Below, in pieces: positions 26,706 to 35,379 of a stretch of DNA of 64,000 nucleotides; positions within the stretch are counted from its first letter, which is position 1, and every line of letters begins with the position of its first letter. The position numbers and the translations under genes are program-made. Below the pieces are notes generated by a model. The model saw only the letters and a list, made by a program, of their open reading frames with translations, did no database searches and was not told where the DNA came from. Origin of the DNA: Xylophilus ampelinus. GTDB taxonomy: Bacteria; Pseudomonadota; Gammaproteobacteria; Burkholderiales; Burkholderiaceae_C. The stretch covers positions 62,001-126,000 of the forward strand of contig NZ_QJTC01000007.1 in the NCBI RefSeq assembly GCF_003217575.1, written 5' to 3'.

Positions 26706-28696
26706 GTCTTGGCTCCCTTGCTTGCCACCGCGCCACGCGGGCCGACGGGTATTGCTCCCTCTCCCGCAGGCGGGAGAGGGCTGGGGTGAGGGTTGCGCCG
26801 AGCCAGCCGATCCGCCAGTTGTTTGGCGAAGCCGGCGATGCCCTGCGGGCACAGCAGCACCAGCAGCAGGATGATCCCGCCCAGCATCGCGCGCCAGTAA
26901 TCGGTGTTGCGCGCCACCGTGTCGTGCAGCCAGGTGAAGGTCACCGCGCCCACCACCGGCCCGGCCAGCGTCTGCAGCCCGCCCAGCAGCACCATCACCA
27001 GGCCGTCGACCGAGCGCGAGACCGACAGCGTCTCGGGCGAGATGCTGCCTTTGGAGAACGCGTACAGCGCGCCCGCCAGGCCGGCCACGGTGCCGGCCAG
27101 GATGAAGGCGACCCACTGCATCCGCTTCACGTCGATGCCGATCGCGTCGGCCCGCAGCGGCGAATCGCGGCCGGCGCGCATCGCGTAGCCGAAGGGCGAG
27201 AACAGCACCCTACGCAGGAACAGGATGCCCGCGCCCACCAGCGCCAGGGTGAGCCAGTAGTACACCCGCTTGTCGGCCAGCCACGCGGCGGGCCAGACGC
27301 CGGTCAGGCCGTTGCTGCCGCCGGTGAAGGCGTCCCACTGGTAGGTGACCGCCCAGGCGATCTGGGCGAAGGCCAGCGTCAGCATCGCCAGGTACACGCC
27401 CGACAGCCGCACCGCGAACCAGCCGAAGACGAAGGCGCCGAGCGCGGCCACCAGCGGCGCCAGCACCAAGGCCGCCTCCATCGGCAGGCCGGCCGAGCGC
27501 ACCAGCAGCGCGGCGCCGTAGGCCCCCAGGCCGAAGTAGGCCGCGTGGCCGAACGAGTGCATGCCCGCCGGCCCCATGATGAAGTGCAGGCTGACCGCGA
27601 ACAGCGCCGCCACCATCAGGTCGATGGCCAGCACCGCGGCGTAGGGCGCGCCCGCGGTCAGCCAGGGCAGCGCCACCAGCGCCAGGCCCGGCACCGCGGC
27701 GGCCATCAGGTAGCTGCGGCTGGCCGGTCGCAGCGGCTCCTCCTGCAGGCCCAGGTGCCGGCTCGGCGCCTGCGGGCGGCCGAACAGGCCCCACGGCCGC
27801 CAGACCAGCACCACCGCCATCACCAGGAATTCGACCACCAGCGTGAGCTTCGAGAACGAGACGGGGATGCCGAACACCTCGACCACGCCCAGCCAGATGC
27901 AGATCGCCTTGATCTCGGCGATCAGCAGCGCCGCCGCATAGGCGCCGGGGATCGAGCCCATGCCGCCCACCACCACCACCACGAAGGCGGCGCCGATGGT
28001 GTTCAGGTCCATCTCCAGATTGGCGGGCTCGCGCGGCAGCTGCAGCGCGCCGCCCAGGCCGGCCAGCAGCGCGCCGAGCGCGAACACCGCGGTGAACAGC
28101 CAGGCCTGGTCGACGCCCAGGGCGCTCACCATCTCGCGGTCCTGCGTGGCGGCGCGCACCAGGGTGCCCCAGCGGGTCCTGGTCAGCAGCAGCCAGAGCA
28201 GGCCCAGCACCACCGGGCCGACGACGATCAGGAACAGGTCGTAGGCCGGGAACTGCCGGCCCAGGATCTCGACCGAGCCCTTCAGGCCCGGCGCCCGCGG
28301 GCCGAGCAGCTCCTCGGCGCCCCAGAGCCACAGCACGCCGTCCTTGATGACCAGCACCAGCGCGAAGGTCGCCAGCAGCTGGAACAGCTCGGGCGCCTTG
28401 TAGATGCGGCGCAGCAGCACCACCTCGATCAGCGCGCCCAGCGCGCCCACCGCCAGCGCCACCAGCGGCAGCGACACCCAGAAGCCGACGCCGACGCCGA
28501 CGCCGCCGCCGATGCCGCCCAGGCGCTCGACCAGGCTGTAGGCCACGTAGACGCCCACCATGAAGAAGGAGCCGTGGGCGAAGTTCACGATGCGCGTGAC
28601 GCCGAAGATCAGCGACAGCCCCGCCGCCACCAGAAACAGCGACGACGCGCCCGCCAGCCCGTTGAGCAGCTGAACGACGAAGCCTGAGAAAGTCAT
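26702..28696 (-). CDS. livHM: Fused LivH-LivM branched-chain-type ABC permease
   Basis: 664 residues joining the two permease subunits that are usually separate. Residues 1-310 are LivH-like (eight or so hydrophobic helices, VTRIVNFAHGSFFM motif) and residues 345-640 LivM-like (GPAGMHSFGHAAYFGLGAYG and GGLQTLAGPVVGA). The C-terminal 25 residues, including PSPLPPAGEG, are encoded by a REP element and extend the frame to overlap livG by 4 bp. Part of the nicotinate island operon. Confidence 0.9.
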   Translation of the reverse strand: MTFSGFVVQLLNGLAGASSLFLVAAGLSLIFGVTRIVNFAHGSFFMVGVYVAYSLVERLGGIGGGVGVGVGFWVSLPLVALAVGALGALIEVVLLRRIYKAPELFQLLATFALVLVIKDGVLWLWGAEELLGPRAPGLKGSVEILGRQFPAYDLFLIVVGPVVLGLLWLLLTRTRWGTLVRAATQDREMVSALGVDQAWLFTAVFALGALLAGLGGALQLPREPANLEMDLNTIGAAFVVVVVGGMGSIPGAYAAALLIAEIKAICIWLGVVEVFGIPVSFSKLTLVVEFLVMAVVLVWRPWGLFGRPQAPSRHLGLQEEPLRPASRSYLMAAAVPGLALVALPWLTAGAPYAAVLAIDLMVAALFAVSLHFIMGPAGMHSFGHAAYFGLGAYGAALLVRSAGLPMEAALVLAPLVAALGAFVFGWFAVRLSGVYLAMLTLAFAQIAWAVTYQWDAFTGGSNGLTGVWPAAWLADKRVYYWLTLALVGAGILFLRRVLFSPFGYAMRAGRDSPLRADAIGIDVKRMQWVAFILAGTVAGLAGALYAFSKGSISPETLSVSRSVDGLVMVLLGGLQTLAGPVVGAVTFTWLHDTVARNTDYWRAMLGGIILLLVLLCPQGIAGFAKQLADRLARRNPHPSPLPPAGEGAIPVGPRGAVASKGAKT
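26757..26792. repeat. REP element at the 3' end of livHM
   Basis: Palindrome CCCTCTCCCGCAGGCGGGAG plus AGGG, followed by CTGGGGTGAGGG. Same family as the two copies in nicB (21222-21318). Translated in frame in the permease tail. Confidence 0.8.
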
Positions 28697-28759
28697 GCGA
28701 AACCCCGCGGTGCAGCCGAAGACGGTGTCGAGGGCGCAGCCGGGGCCGCGCCACTCGCA

Positions 28760-28818
28760 ATGCTACATAAATGATAGCTAGAAGTCGGCGCATTACGCCG
28801 GCTACAGCCACTTTTCTT
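28760..28818. repeat. Dispersed intergenic repeat, copy B
   Basis: Reverse-oriented copy of the element at 14572: ATGCTACATAAATGATAGCT to the complement of GAAAAGTGGCTGTAGCCGGC. Lies between livHM and the substrate-binding gene. Confidence 0.75.
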
Positions 28819-28848
28819 CTGGAAAAGCGCCCACGGGGCCGTTCGGAC

Positions 28849-30048
28849 TCAGTCCGCGGCGCGCAGCTTCTTGACTTTGTCGTCGGTGGGCTGGAACTTG
28901 GCGCCGTCGAGGTAGGTGTAGTCCACCATCACGCCCTTGCCGCCGTCGTTCTTGGTCTTGCCGACATAGGCGCCCATGGTCGACTGGTTGTCCTGCGCGC
29001 GGTAGACGATCTTGCCGAAGGGCGTGTCGACCGGCAGGCCCTTGAAGGCCGCGGCCAGCTTCTCGGTCTCGGTGCTGCCGGCCTTCTTGGCACCGGCGGC
29101 GATCGACTGGATCGCGCTGTAGCCGACGACCGAGCCCAGGCGCGGGTAGTCCTTGAACCTGGCCTGGTAGGCGGCGAGGAAGGCCTTGTGCTCGGGCGTC
29201 TGCAGGCTGCTCCACGGGTAGCCGGTGACGACCCAGCCGGTGGGCGCCTCGTCCTTCAACGGGTCGAGGTACTCGGGCTCGCCGGTCAGCACGCTGACCA
29301 CCTCGCGGTCCTTGAACAGGCCGCGGGTGTTGCCCTCGCGCACGAACTTCGACAGGTCGGCGCCGAACAGCACGTTGAAGATCGCGTCGGGCTTGGCGTC
29401 GGAGAGCGCCTGCACCACGCTGCCGGCATCGACCTTGCCGAGCGGCGGCGCCTGCTCGGCGACGAACTCGACATCCGGCTGCGCTTCTTTCAGCAGCTTC
29501 TTGAATGTGGCGATCGACGACTGGCCGTACTCGTAGTTGGGGTAGACCAGCGCCCAGCGCTTCTTCTTCATCTTGGTCGCCTCGGGCACCAGCATCGCCA
29601 CCTGCATGTAGGTGGAGGGGCGCAGGCGCTAGGTGTACTTGTTGCCGTTCTGCCAGACGATCTTGTCGGTCAGCGGTTCGCCGGCCAGGTAGAAGAACTT
29701 CTTCTGCTTGGCGAAGTCGGTCAGGGCCAGGCCGGTGTTGGAGAGGAAGGAGCCGGTCAGCACGTCGACCTGCTCGCGCGAGATCAGCTCCTCGGCCATC
29801 CGCACCGCGTCGCCGGGGTTGGCGTTGTCGTCGCGGGTGATCAGCTCCAGCTTCTTGCCGTTGACGCCGCCGGCGGCGTTGATCTCGTCCACCGCCAGCT
29901 CCATGCCCTTTTTGTAGGGCTCGAGGAAGGCGGGCTGCGCCTTGTAGCTGTTGATCTCGCCGATCTTGATCGTGCCCTGCGCATGCGCTGCGGCCGAGAG
30001 GGCCATGACAGCGGCGAGCGCGGCGCTGAGGTGCAATGTCGTCTTCAT
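28849..30048 (-). pseudogene. ABC transporter substrate-binding protein interrupted by an amber codon
   Basis: A 400-codon gene for a type I periplasmic binding protein (LivJ/HBAAP-like): signal peptide 1-23 (ending AHA), GTIKIGEINSYKAQPAF, and a second lobe with YPNYEYGQSS and TGYPWSS. Codon 140 is TAG (complement of 29629-29631), exactly where homologous text should continue NKYT-x-RLRPSTYMQ. The frame is otherwise intact on both sides, so a single base change (for example TGG to TAG) would explain it. A good ribosome-binding site (AAGGAG) precedes ATG 30048. Either a real nonsense mutation that cripples the transporter, or a sequencing error. Partial rescue from ATG 29607 would lack the signal peptide. 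Confidence 0.85.
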
Positions 30049-30118
30049 GGGAGCTGCTCCTTGCGGATGGTGAACGGGTGGGGGAGGGGGTGAATGCGGT
30101 GCAGTCTGCGGCGCGCGC

Positions 30119-30706
30119 TCAGCGCAGGCCGTCGGTGCCCTGTATCTCGTGGGCCTGCAGGCCGCCGATGCGCGGCAGCGGACGGCCGCTGTCGGTGACG
30201 ACCACCGCCACCACGATCTCGGCGGCGCGCGGCGCGTCGGCCACGCGGGCCTCCATCGCATCGAAGTGGCTGCGGACGAAGGCGGCGTCCTTGTGGCCCA
30301 GCGGCACGTCGACCGCGGTGCCCAGGCCGCCCTGCTTCTTGGCCGACGGCACCAGGGCCGCGCCCTTCTCGACGGCGTGCCTCAGCGGCGCGCCCAGCTT
30401 GGGGTGCAGGATCGCGGCGGCATGCTCCAGCTCGCCGGCCTCGCCGACGATCGCGGCCTTGCCGTAGCTCTGCGCCGCACCGGGCGCGATGCCCAGCGCC
30501 TCGACGCACTTGCGGCCCAGCAGCGCGCCCAGCTCCTCGCCGATCGCGACCAGCTCGTCCAGGTTCTCGGAGTAGCGGCCGGCGTACGGGTTGGCGATCA
30601 CCGCCATCGCCAGCGCGCGGCGGGTCGGTGGGTCGACGGGCCGGCCCATCTCGATGCGCACCTCGTCCACCTGGACGACGATTTTTCTAATGCTTGCTGA
30701 AATCAT
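30119..30706 (-). CDS. DUF1185 ('amino acid synthesis') family protein, paralogue A
   Basis: 195 residues. Shares with the next gene the blocks VIANPYAGRY, SYGKAAIVGEAGELEH, and a VDVPLGHKDAAFVRSHFDA segment, which define DUF1185. The biochemical function of the family is not established. Soluble. Two paralogues in one operon with hydroxynicotinate reductase and near an enamidase suggest a role in nicotinate ring catabolism or downstream acid metabolism, possibly as a heteromer. ATG 30706 is preferred over the GTG two codons upstream. Confidence 0.8.
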   Translation of the reverse strand: MISASIRKIVVQVDEVRIEMGRPVDPPTRRALAMAVIANPYAGRYSENLDELVAIGEELGALLGRKCVEALGIAPGAAQSYGKAAIVGEAGELEHAAAILHPKLGAPLRHAVEKGAALVPSAKKQGGLGTAVDVPLGHKDAAFVRSHFDAMEARVADAPRAAEIVVAVVVTDSGRPLPRIGGLQAHEIQGTDGLR

Positions 30707-30712
30707 TGCCAC

Positions 30713-30800
30713 ACCCCCAGGCTTCGCGCACTGCGTGTCGCTTCGCCAACCCCCTTGCAGGGGTCAACACCAGTGGCCCGGCAAAGCCGGTTCCACGGTG
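30713..30800. repeat. Dispersed repeat between the DUF1185 genes
   Basis: Contains CAACCCCCTTGCAGGGG and GGCCCGGCAAAGCCGGTTCC; the same element as at 25863-25947 (opposite orientation relative to the sequence shown). Non-coding here. Confidence 0.6.
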
Positions 30801-30845
30801 TTTCTGAAGGGCCGGGCGCCGTTGCGCGCCGTTGCTCGAAATTAA

Positions 30846-31487
30846 TCATCGGAGTCCATCCCATTGCTTGATGTTTTCTGCGCGCAGGCCGCCGACGCGG
30901 TCGTGGACACGGTAGCCGGTGGTCATCGCCAGCACGAAGACGATCTCGTCGGATGCCGGCGCGCCGGGCACCCGCACCTCGATCGCGTCGAACTGGCCGC
31001 GCACGTAGCTGGCGTTGATGTTGGTCAGCGGCACGTCGAGCATGGCGCCGGGCGGGCCGACCTTCTTGGTCGAGGGCACGATCGACAGCGCGTTGGCCGG
31101 CTGGCCCTTCTTCTCGACGATGGTGCCGCTGGCGTAGGCCGCGCGGTCGCCCTTCCAGCCGAGCAGCTCGCGCATCGCATAGCCGCCGGGCACGTGCCAC
31201 AGCGCACCGTGCTCCAGCTCGCCGGCGGCGCCGACGATCGCGCCCTTGCCGTAGGTGGCGATGCGCTCGACGGCCACGTCCATCGCGGCCAGCAGGCGGC
31301 GCGCCATGTCGAGGCCGACCGGCTGCAGCGCGTCCATCATCGGCAGGATGTCCTGCTCGTAGCGGCCGGCGTACGGGTTGGCCAGCACCGCGCAGACGAA
31401 GCCGCGGCGCAGCGGCACGCGCGCCGGCGGTCCGAACTCGTGGCGGATGTCTTCCACGTGGGTGAAGGTGCGTCGTATCTCGATCAT
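30846..31487 (-). CDS. DUF1185 ('amino acid synthesis') family protein, paralogue B
   Basis: 213 residues, paralogous to the 195-residue protein downstream: VLANPYAGRYEQDI, TYGKGAIVGAAGELEHGALW, STKKVGPPGAMLDVPLTN and a common C-terminus ending WDGLR (TDGLR in the other). It keeps the same order of motifs but only moderate identity, so the pair is an old duplication, probably with distinct roles. Lies 20 bp after the UPF0280 gene on the same strand. Confidence 0.82.
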   Translation of the reverse strand: MIEIRRTFTHVEDIRHEFGPPARVPLRRGFVCAVLANPYAGRYEQDILPMMDALQPVGLDMARRLLAAMDVAVERIATYGKGAIVGAAGELEHGALWHVPGGYAMRELLGWKGDRAAYASGTIVEKKGQPANALSIVPSTKKVGPPGAMLDVPLTNINASYVRGQFDAIEVRVPGAPASDEIVFVLAMTTGYRVHDRVGGLRAENIKQWDGLR

Positions 31488-31507
31488 GCCGGCAATCCTG
31501 CCATTCG

Positions 31508-32464
31508 TTAAGCAAATACCGAACCAACCCGCAGCGGCTCGGCGGGTGCGCCGGTGGTGCGCGCCGCCTCTGTCGGCGGCGGCGGGGGCCGCTGCGCCGC
31601 ATGCGCATTCTGCGCGACCACGAGCCGGCCCTGGCAGACCAGCGCGGCCGCCCACAGGTGGCCGGCGTCGCGCAGGCGGCAGGCCTCCCGAAGGCCGGCG
31701 GCGAGTGCGCGGCGCACCGCGTCGGCGCCCAGCGGCGGCACCTCTGCCGTGACCGGCAGGCGGCCCAGGTCGCTGTCGTCCTTCAGGTCGCAGGCCGGGC
31801 GGCGCTGGATGCGGGCATCGTCGACGTCCACCGCATTGGCGACCAGGGTGGCGCAGGCATCGGCCTCGGCCGCGGTGCGGGCCAGCACGGTGACGCTGTC
31901 GGCGATGCCCCGCGAGAAGCTGCGGCCGCGCCAGCCGCTGGTGGCGATGCCGCGCACCGGCAGCGCCGCGTCGACGGCGAACCGGCCGTCGGTGGCGATG
32001 CCGTGCCCTGCGGCCCGGTCCATCTCGGCCGGACCGAAGCGCGCCACGTCGGCCACCAGGCCCACCCGCACCTGCGCGCCCGGCGCCAGGTGCAGCGCGA
32101 TGTCGCCGCCGTTGTTGACCCAGGCGCGGCGGATGCCCGGCCGGTCGTAGCAGGCGACGATCTCCTGCGCCACGCTGCCGGCCACCGCCGCCATGGGGGT
32201 GAGGTAGACGGCGCGGTGCGGCGCGCAGGCGCTCCACATGCGGCGCGCCACCGGGCCTTGCACCGGGCAGTCGGCGCCGATCGGCCGTCGCAGCGCGGGC
32301 AACTCCGCGACCAGCTCGTCGAGTAGCGGCAGGAAGCGCCGCCAGGCCGCGGCATGCGCATCGGCCACGTCCGCGGCATCGCCTTCGGCCCCGATGACCA
32401 GGTCGATCGGGCCGTGCTGGAAATGCCAGCGGCCGTCCGGGAGCGTCGCGCGGGAGGCGGCCAC
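31508..32464 (-). CDS. UPF0280 family protein (ApbE-like fold)
   Basis: 318 residues with UPF0280 hallmarks: SVAQEIVACYD, AWVNNGGDIALHLAPG and GIATSGWRGRSFSRGIADSV, which correspond to the NxGGDI and TSG motifs of ApbE flavin transferases. It starts with GTG at 32464, 5 nt after the stop of hydroxynicotinate reductase, so the two are coupled. Characterised hydroxynicotinate reductase is reported to carry covalently bound flavin, so a flavin-attachment role is a natural hypothesis; it is inference. A Pro/Ala-rich C-terminal tail of 30 residues is extra. Confidence 0.8.
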   Translation of the reverse strand: MAASRATLPDGRWHFQHGPIDLVIGAEGDAADVADAHAAAWRRFLPLLDELVAELPALRRPIGADCPVQGPVARRMWSACAPHRAVYLTPMAAVAGSVAQEIVACYDRPGIRRAWVNNGGDIALHLAPGAQVRVGLVADVARFGPAEMDRAAGHGIATDGRFAVDAALPVRGIATSGWRGRSFSRGIADSVTVLARTAAEADACATLVANAVDVDDARIQRRPACDLKDDSDLGRLPVTAEVPPLGADAVRRALAAGLREACRLRDAGHLWAAALVCQGRLVVAQNAHAAQRPPPPPTEAARTTGAPAEPLRVGSVFA

Positions 32465-32469
32465 CGCGC

Positions 32470-34092
32470 TCAGCCCAGCAGCGGCGCGTGGCCCAGCGGC
32501 CAGGGATTGGCGGCCGGCTGCGGCACCCAGCGCAGGGCGCGGGGCGCGCCGTCGGTGTGCCAGCCGCCGGTGCGCAGCACCTGCTCCAGCGACCGCACAT
32601 GGTCCAGGTGGCCGCCGAGCAGGCCGTAGTCGTCGAGCGACATGCTGAATTCGATCGGCGCCACGATGGCGGGCGTGGGCACGGTGCCGAAGCTGTCGTC
32701 GGGCATGCGCATCACGTCGGCCATCACGGTGATGCCGCCGCCGGGCCAGACATAGGCCGGCGCGCCGCCGCAGGTCACGTTGACCAGCGCCTGCTTGATC
32801 GCCCGGGTGAGCTGCACCGGGTTGTCGGTGACGCCCGCCCGCAGGCTGCCGCCGGCGCCGCCCAGGAACAGCACGGTGCAGAGCGAAGGCTCGCAGTTCT
32901 CGCCGATGCGCTCGACCACCGCGCGCACCTCGGCGGGCATCGGCTGCTCGACCGGCTGCAGCTGCGCATCGAGCACGTACCAGGCGGCATGCTCGCCGGT
33001 GGTGGAGGTCATCAAAAGGCGCAGGCCCGGCCAGGCGGTGCCGTCGTCCCAGCCCTCGATGATCGAGAGCGGCTCGGCGATGTCGGTGCCGCCCCATCCG
33101 GTGCCGGGGTTGGCCACCTGGAAGTAGCGGCCCGGCGTCGACTTGCGGCCGAGCATCCTGATGCCCGACCTGCGCATGTCGAGGCAGCGGCCGGCCTGGT
33201 GCTCCGAGAGCACGCCGGTGATGTGGTCGTCGACCACCACCACCTCGTCCACATGGCCGAGCAGCTGCTTGGCGAAGATGCCGATGGTGGCCGAGCCGCA
33301 GCCGACCCGCATCCGCTGTTCTTGCACCCCGTTGACGATGGGCGCGCGGCCGGCCTGCACCACGATCTGCGAGCCGCCGTCGATGGTCAGCTCCACCGCC
33401 TGCTTGTTGCCCAGCAGCTGCATCATCTCGGCGGTGATGCGGCCCTCTTTCTTGCTGCCGCCGGTGAGGTGGTGCACCCCGCCGAGCGACAGCATCTGCG
33501 AGCCATACTCGGCCGTCGTCACATGGCCCACCACCTCGCCCTTGCAGCGGATGTCGGCCTGCTCGGGGCCGAGGAAGCGGTCGGTGTCCATCTTCACCTT
33601 GAAGCTGCAGTAGCTGAAGATGCCTTCGGTGACGACCGTCACCATGTCGACGCCCTGCGCCTTCGACGACACGATGAAGGGCGCGGGCTTGTAGTCGGGG
33701 TAGGTGGTGGAGGAACCTACGCCGGTGACGAAGACCTCGTCGGCATGCAGCAGGTCGCCGCTCCAGGCGGCGGTCGGCGGGGCGGTGTCGTCCGCGCTTT
33801 CGACGGCTTCGGCATCGGGCGGCGCGAAAGCCACCAGCCCGGCCTCGCCGGCGGCCAGCGTGCGGCGCAGCAGCACCACCGGATCGACCCGCACCAGCGC
33901 GCCTGCCTGGTTGGCGTAGCGGTCGCAGGCGCCGGTGCGGCCCTCCGATATCTGGCACAGCACCGGGCAGGCGTTGCACTCGATCTTGGGCACGACGGGC
34001 CGGGCGCTGCGCGGGGCGGCGGCCTCCGGCGGGGGCGTCGGCACCGGCATGTCCATGCCGGGCAGGCCGTCGGTCTTGGTGTGTTCCGTCAT
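32470..34092 (-). CDS. hnr: 6-Hydroxynicotinate reductase
   Basis: 540 residues resembling the ferredoxin-dependent reductase (Hnr) of nicotinate fermentation, which converts 6-hydroxynicotinate to 1,4,5,6-tetrahydro-6-oxonicotinate. A Cys cluster Cys39-x2-Cys42-x3-Cys46-x9-Cys56 at the N-terminus fits an iron-sulfur site. Conserved-looking blocks include GVGSSTTYPDYKPAPFI, GIFSYCSFKVKMDTDR and MRVGCGSATIGIFAKQLLGH. It is the first gene of the long minus-strand operon and faces the ferredoxin-NADP reductase gene across the operator region. The ATG at 34092 omits a 32-residue upstream extension with no conserved features. Confidence 0.85.
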   Translation of the reverse strand: MTEHTKTDGLPGMDMPVPTPPPEAAAPRSARPVVPKIECNACPVLCQISEGRTGACDRYANQAGALVRVDPVVLLRRTLAAGEAGLVAFAPPDAEAVESADDTAPPTAAWSGDLLHADEVFVTGVGSSTTYPDYKPAPFIVSSKAQGVDMVTVVTEGIFSYCSFKVKMDTDRFLGPEQADIRCKGEVVGHVTTAEYGSQMLSLGGVHHLTGGSKKEGRITAEMMQLLGNKQAVELTIDGGSQIVVQAGRAPIVNGVQEQRMRVGCGSATIGIFAKQLLGHVDEVVVVDDHITGVLSEHQAGRCLDMRRSGIRMLGRKSTPGRYFQVANPGTGWGGTDIAEPLSIIEGWDDGTAWPGLRLLMTSTTGEHAAWYVLDAQLQPVEQPMPAEVRAVVERIGENCEPSLCTVLFLGGAGGSLRAGVTDNPVQLTRAIKQALVNVTCGGAPAYVWPGGGITVMADVMRMPDDSFGTVPTPAIVAPIEFSMSLDDYGLLGGHLDHVRSLEQVLRTGGWHTDGAPRALRWVPQPAANPWPLGHAPLLG

Positions 34093-34180
34093 GCGTGGGA
34101 TGTCAGCTCGTGGGGCACCGGGGCGAATCGCGGTGCCGGCAAGTCGCCGCCGGCACCGCTTGAACACGCCTGTCATTTTG

Positions 34181-34237
34181 TGTAGCATTCACTACATCAA
34201 AATGTTGTGAGCGCTACATTTCGGATCAATGTAGCGC
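34181..34237. promoter_or_regulatory. Tandem operator region between hnr and fpr
   Basis: TGTAG-N6-CTACA at 34181-34196 and TGTTG-N6-CTACA at 34203-34218 are 22 bp apart, two helical turns. A further TGTAG half-site makes a 27-bp palindrome GCGCTACATT-N7-AATGTAGCGC (34211-34237). The same 16-bp pattern occurs upstream of the enamidase gene at 36152. These are the best candidates for binding sites of the TetR regulator encoded between them. Confidence 0.75.
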
Positions 34238-34476
34238 ATTCGTTCAGGAGCCGCAACCGGTGTTTTTCCGCACTTTTCCAGGGCGCCGCGCACGCACCGC
34301 GACGGCCCCGACGCCTGGGTTCGGTGCATGCCCGGCCGATGCCCTACCATCGCGGTATCCGCGGCTGCCCTGCCGCCGGCCGCCACGATGGACACCGGAG
34401 ACAACCCGCTCTCGCCGCCGGGCTTGCGCGGAACCCGGCGGCCTTCCTCCATCCTTCAATCGCCTTTGCCACGCCC

Positions 34477-35250
34477 ATGAGTGCCTTCAACGAAGAACGC
34501 GTTCTCTCCGTCCACCACTGGACCGACCGCCTGTTCACCTTCACCACGACGCGCGACCCGTCGCTGCGCTTCTCCAACGGCCATTTCACGATGATCGGCC
34601 TGCGCGTCAACGACAAGCCGCTGCTGCGTGCCTACAGCATCGCCAGCGCCAACTACGAGGAGCACCTCGAGTTCCTGAGCATCAAGGTCGACAACGGCCC
34701 GCTCACCTCGCGGCTGCAGCACATCCAGGTGGGCGACACGATCATCGTCGGCAGGAAGCCCACCGGCACCCTGCTGACCGACTACACCCTGCCCGGCAAG
34801 CGCCTGTACCTGCTGGGCACCGGCACCGGCCTGGCTCCCTTCCTGTCGATCATCCGCGACCCCGAGACCTACGAGAAGTTCGAGAAGGTGATCCTGGTCC
34901 ACGGCGTGCGCCAGGTCGACGAGCTGGCCTACCACGACATGGTCACCGAGCACCTGCCCAACCACGAGTTCCTGGGCGACCTGGTGCGCAGCCAGCTGCT
35001 CTACTACCCCACGGTGACCCGCGAGAGCTACCGCAACATGGGCCGCATCACCGAGCTGATCGAGACCGGCAAGCTCGAGGCGGACCTGGGCCTGCCGCCG
35101 ATCGGCGCCGCCGAAGACCGGGTGATGCTCTGCGGCAGCCCGCACATGCTGACCGATCTGAAGCACCTGCTGGAGAGCCGCGGCTTCAAGGAAGGCAATA
35201 CCTCCACCCCCGGCGACTTCGTCATCGAACGGGCCTTCGCCGAGAAATGA
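34477..35250 (+). CDS. fpr: Ferredoxin-NADP(+) reductase
   Basis: 257 residues, bacterial Fpr family: FAD-binding RAYSIASANYEE, nucleotide-binding LLGTGTGLAPFLSIIRDP, and a C-terminal FVIERAFAEK typical of the subclass with an extended end. It transfers electrons from NADPH to ferredoxin or flavodoxin. Because Hnr homologues use ferredoxin, this enzyme is likely its electron supply. It is divergent from hnr behind shared operators, with the TetR gene 130 bp downstream. The ATG at 34477 starts the standard MSAFNEERVLSVHHW. Confidence 0.92.
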   Translation: MSAFNEERVLSVHHWTDRLFTFTTTRDPSLRFSNGHFTMIGLRVNDKPLLRAYSIASANYEEHLEFLSIKVDNGPLTSRLQHIQVGDTIIVGRKPTGTLLTDYTLPGKRLYLLGTGTGLAPFLSIIRDPETYEKFEKVILVHGVRQVDELAYHDMVTEHLPNHEFLGDLVRSQLLYYPTVTRESYRNMGRITELIETGKLEADLGLPPIGAAEDRVMLCGSPHMLTDLKHLLESRGFKEGNTSTPGDFVIERAFAEK

Positions 35251-35379
35251 TGCCCCTCGGCTTCTCACTTCGCTGCGCTGCGTGTCGTTCACCATCCCCC
35301 GAGGGGCGGGCTGCGCCGCGCCGTGGGGCGGCCCGGCGGCGGGCGCGTGCTGGACGATGCCCGGTGCGTTCCGTGCGCC

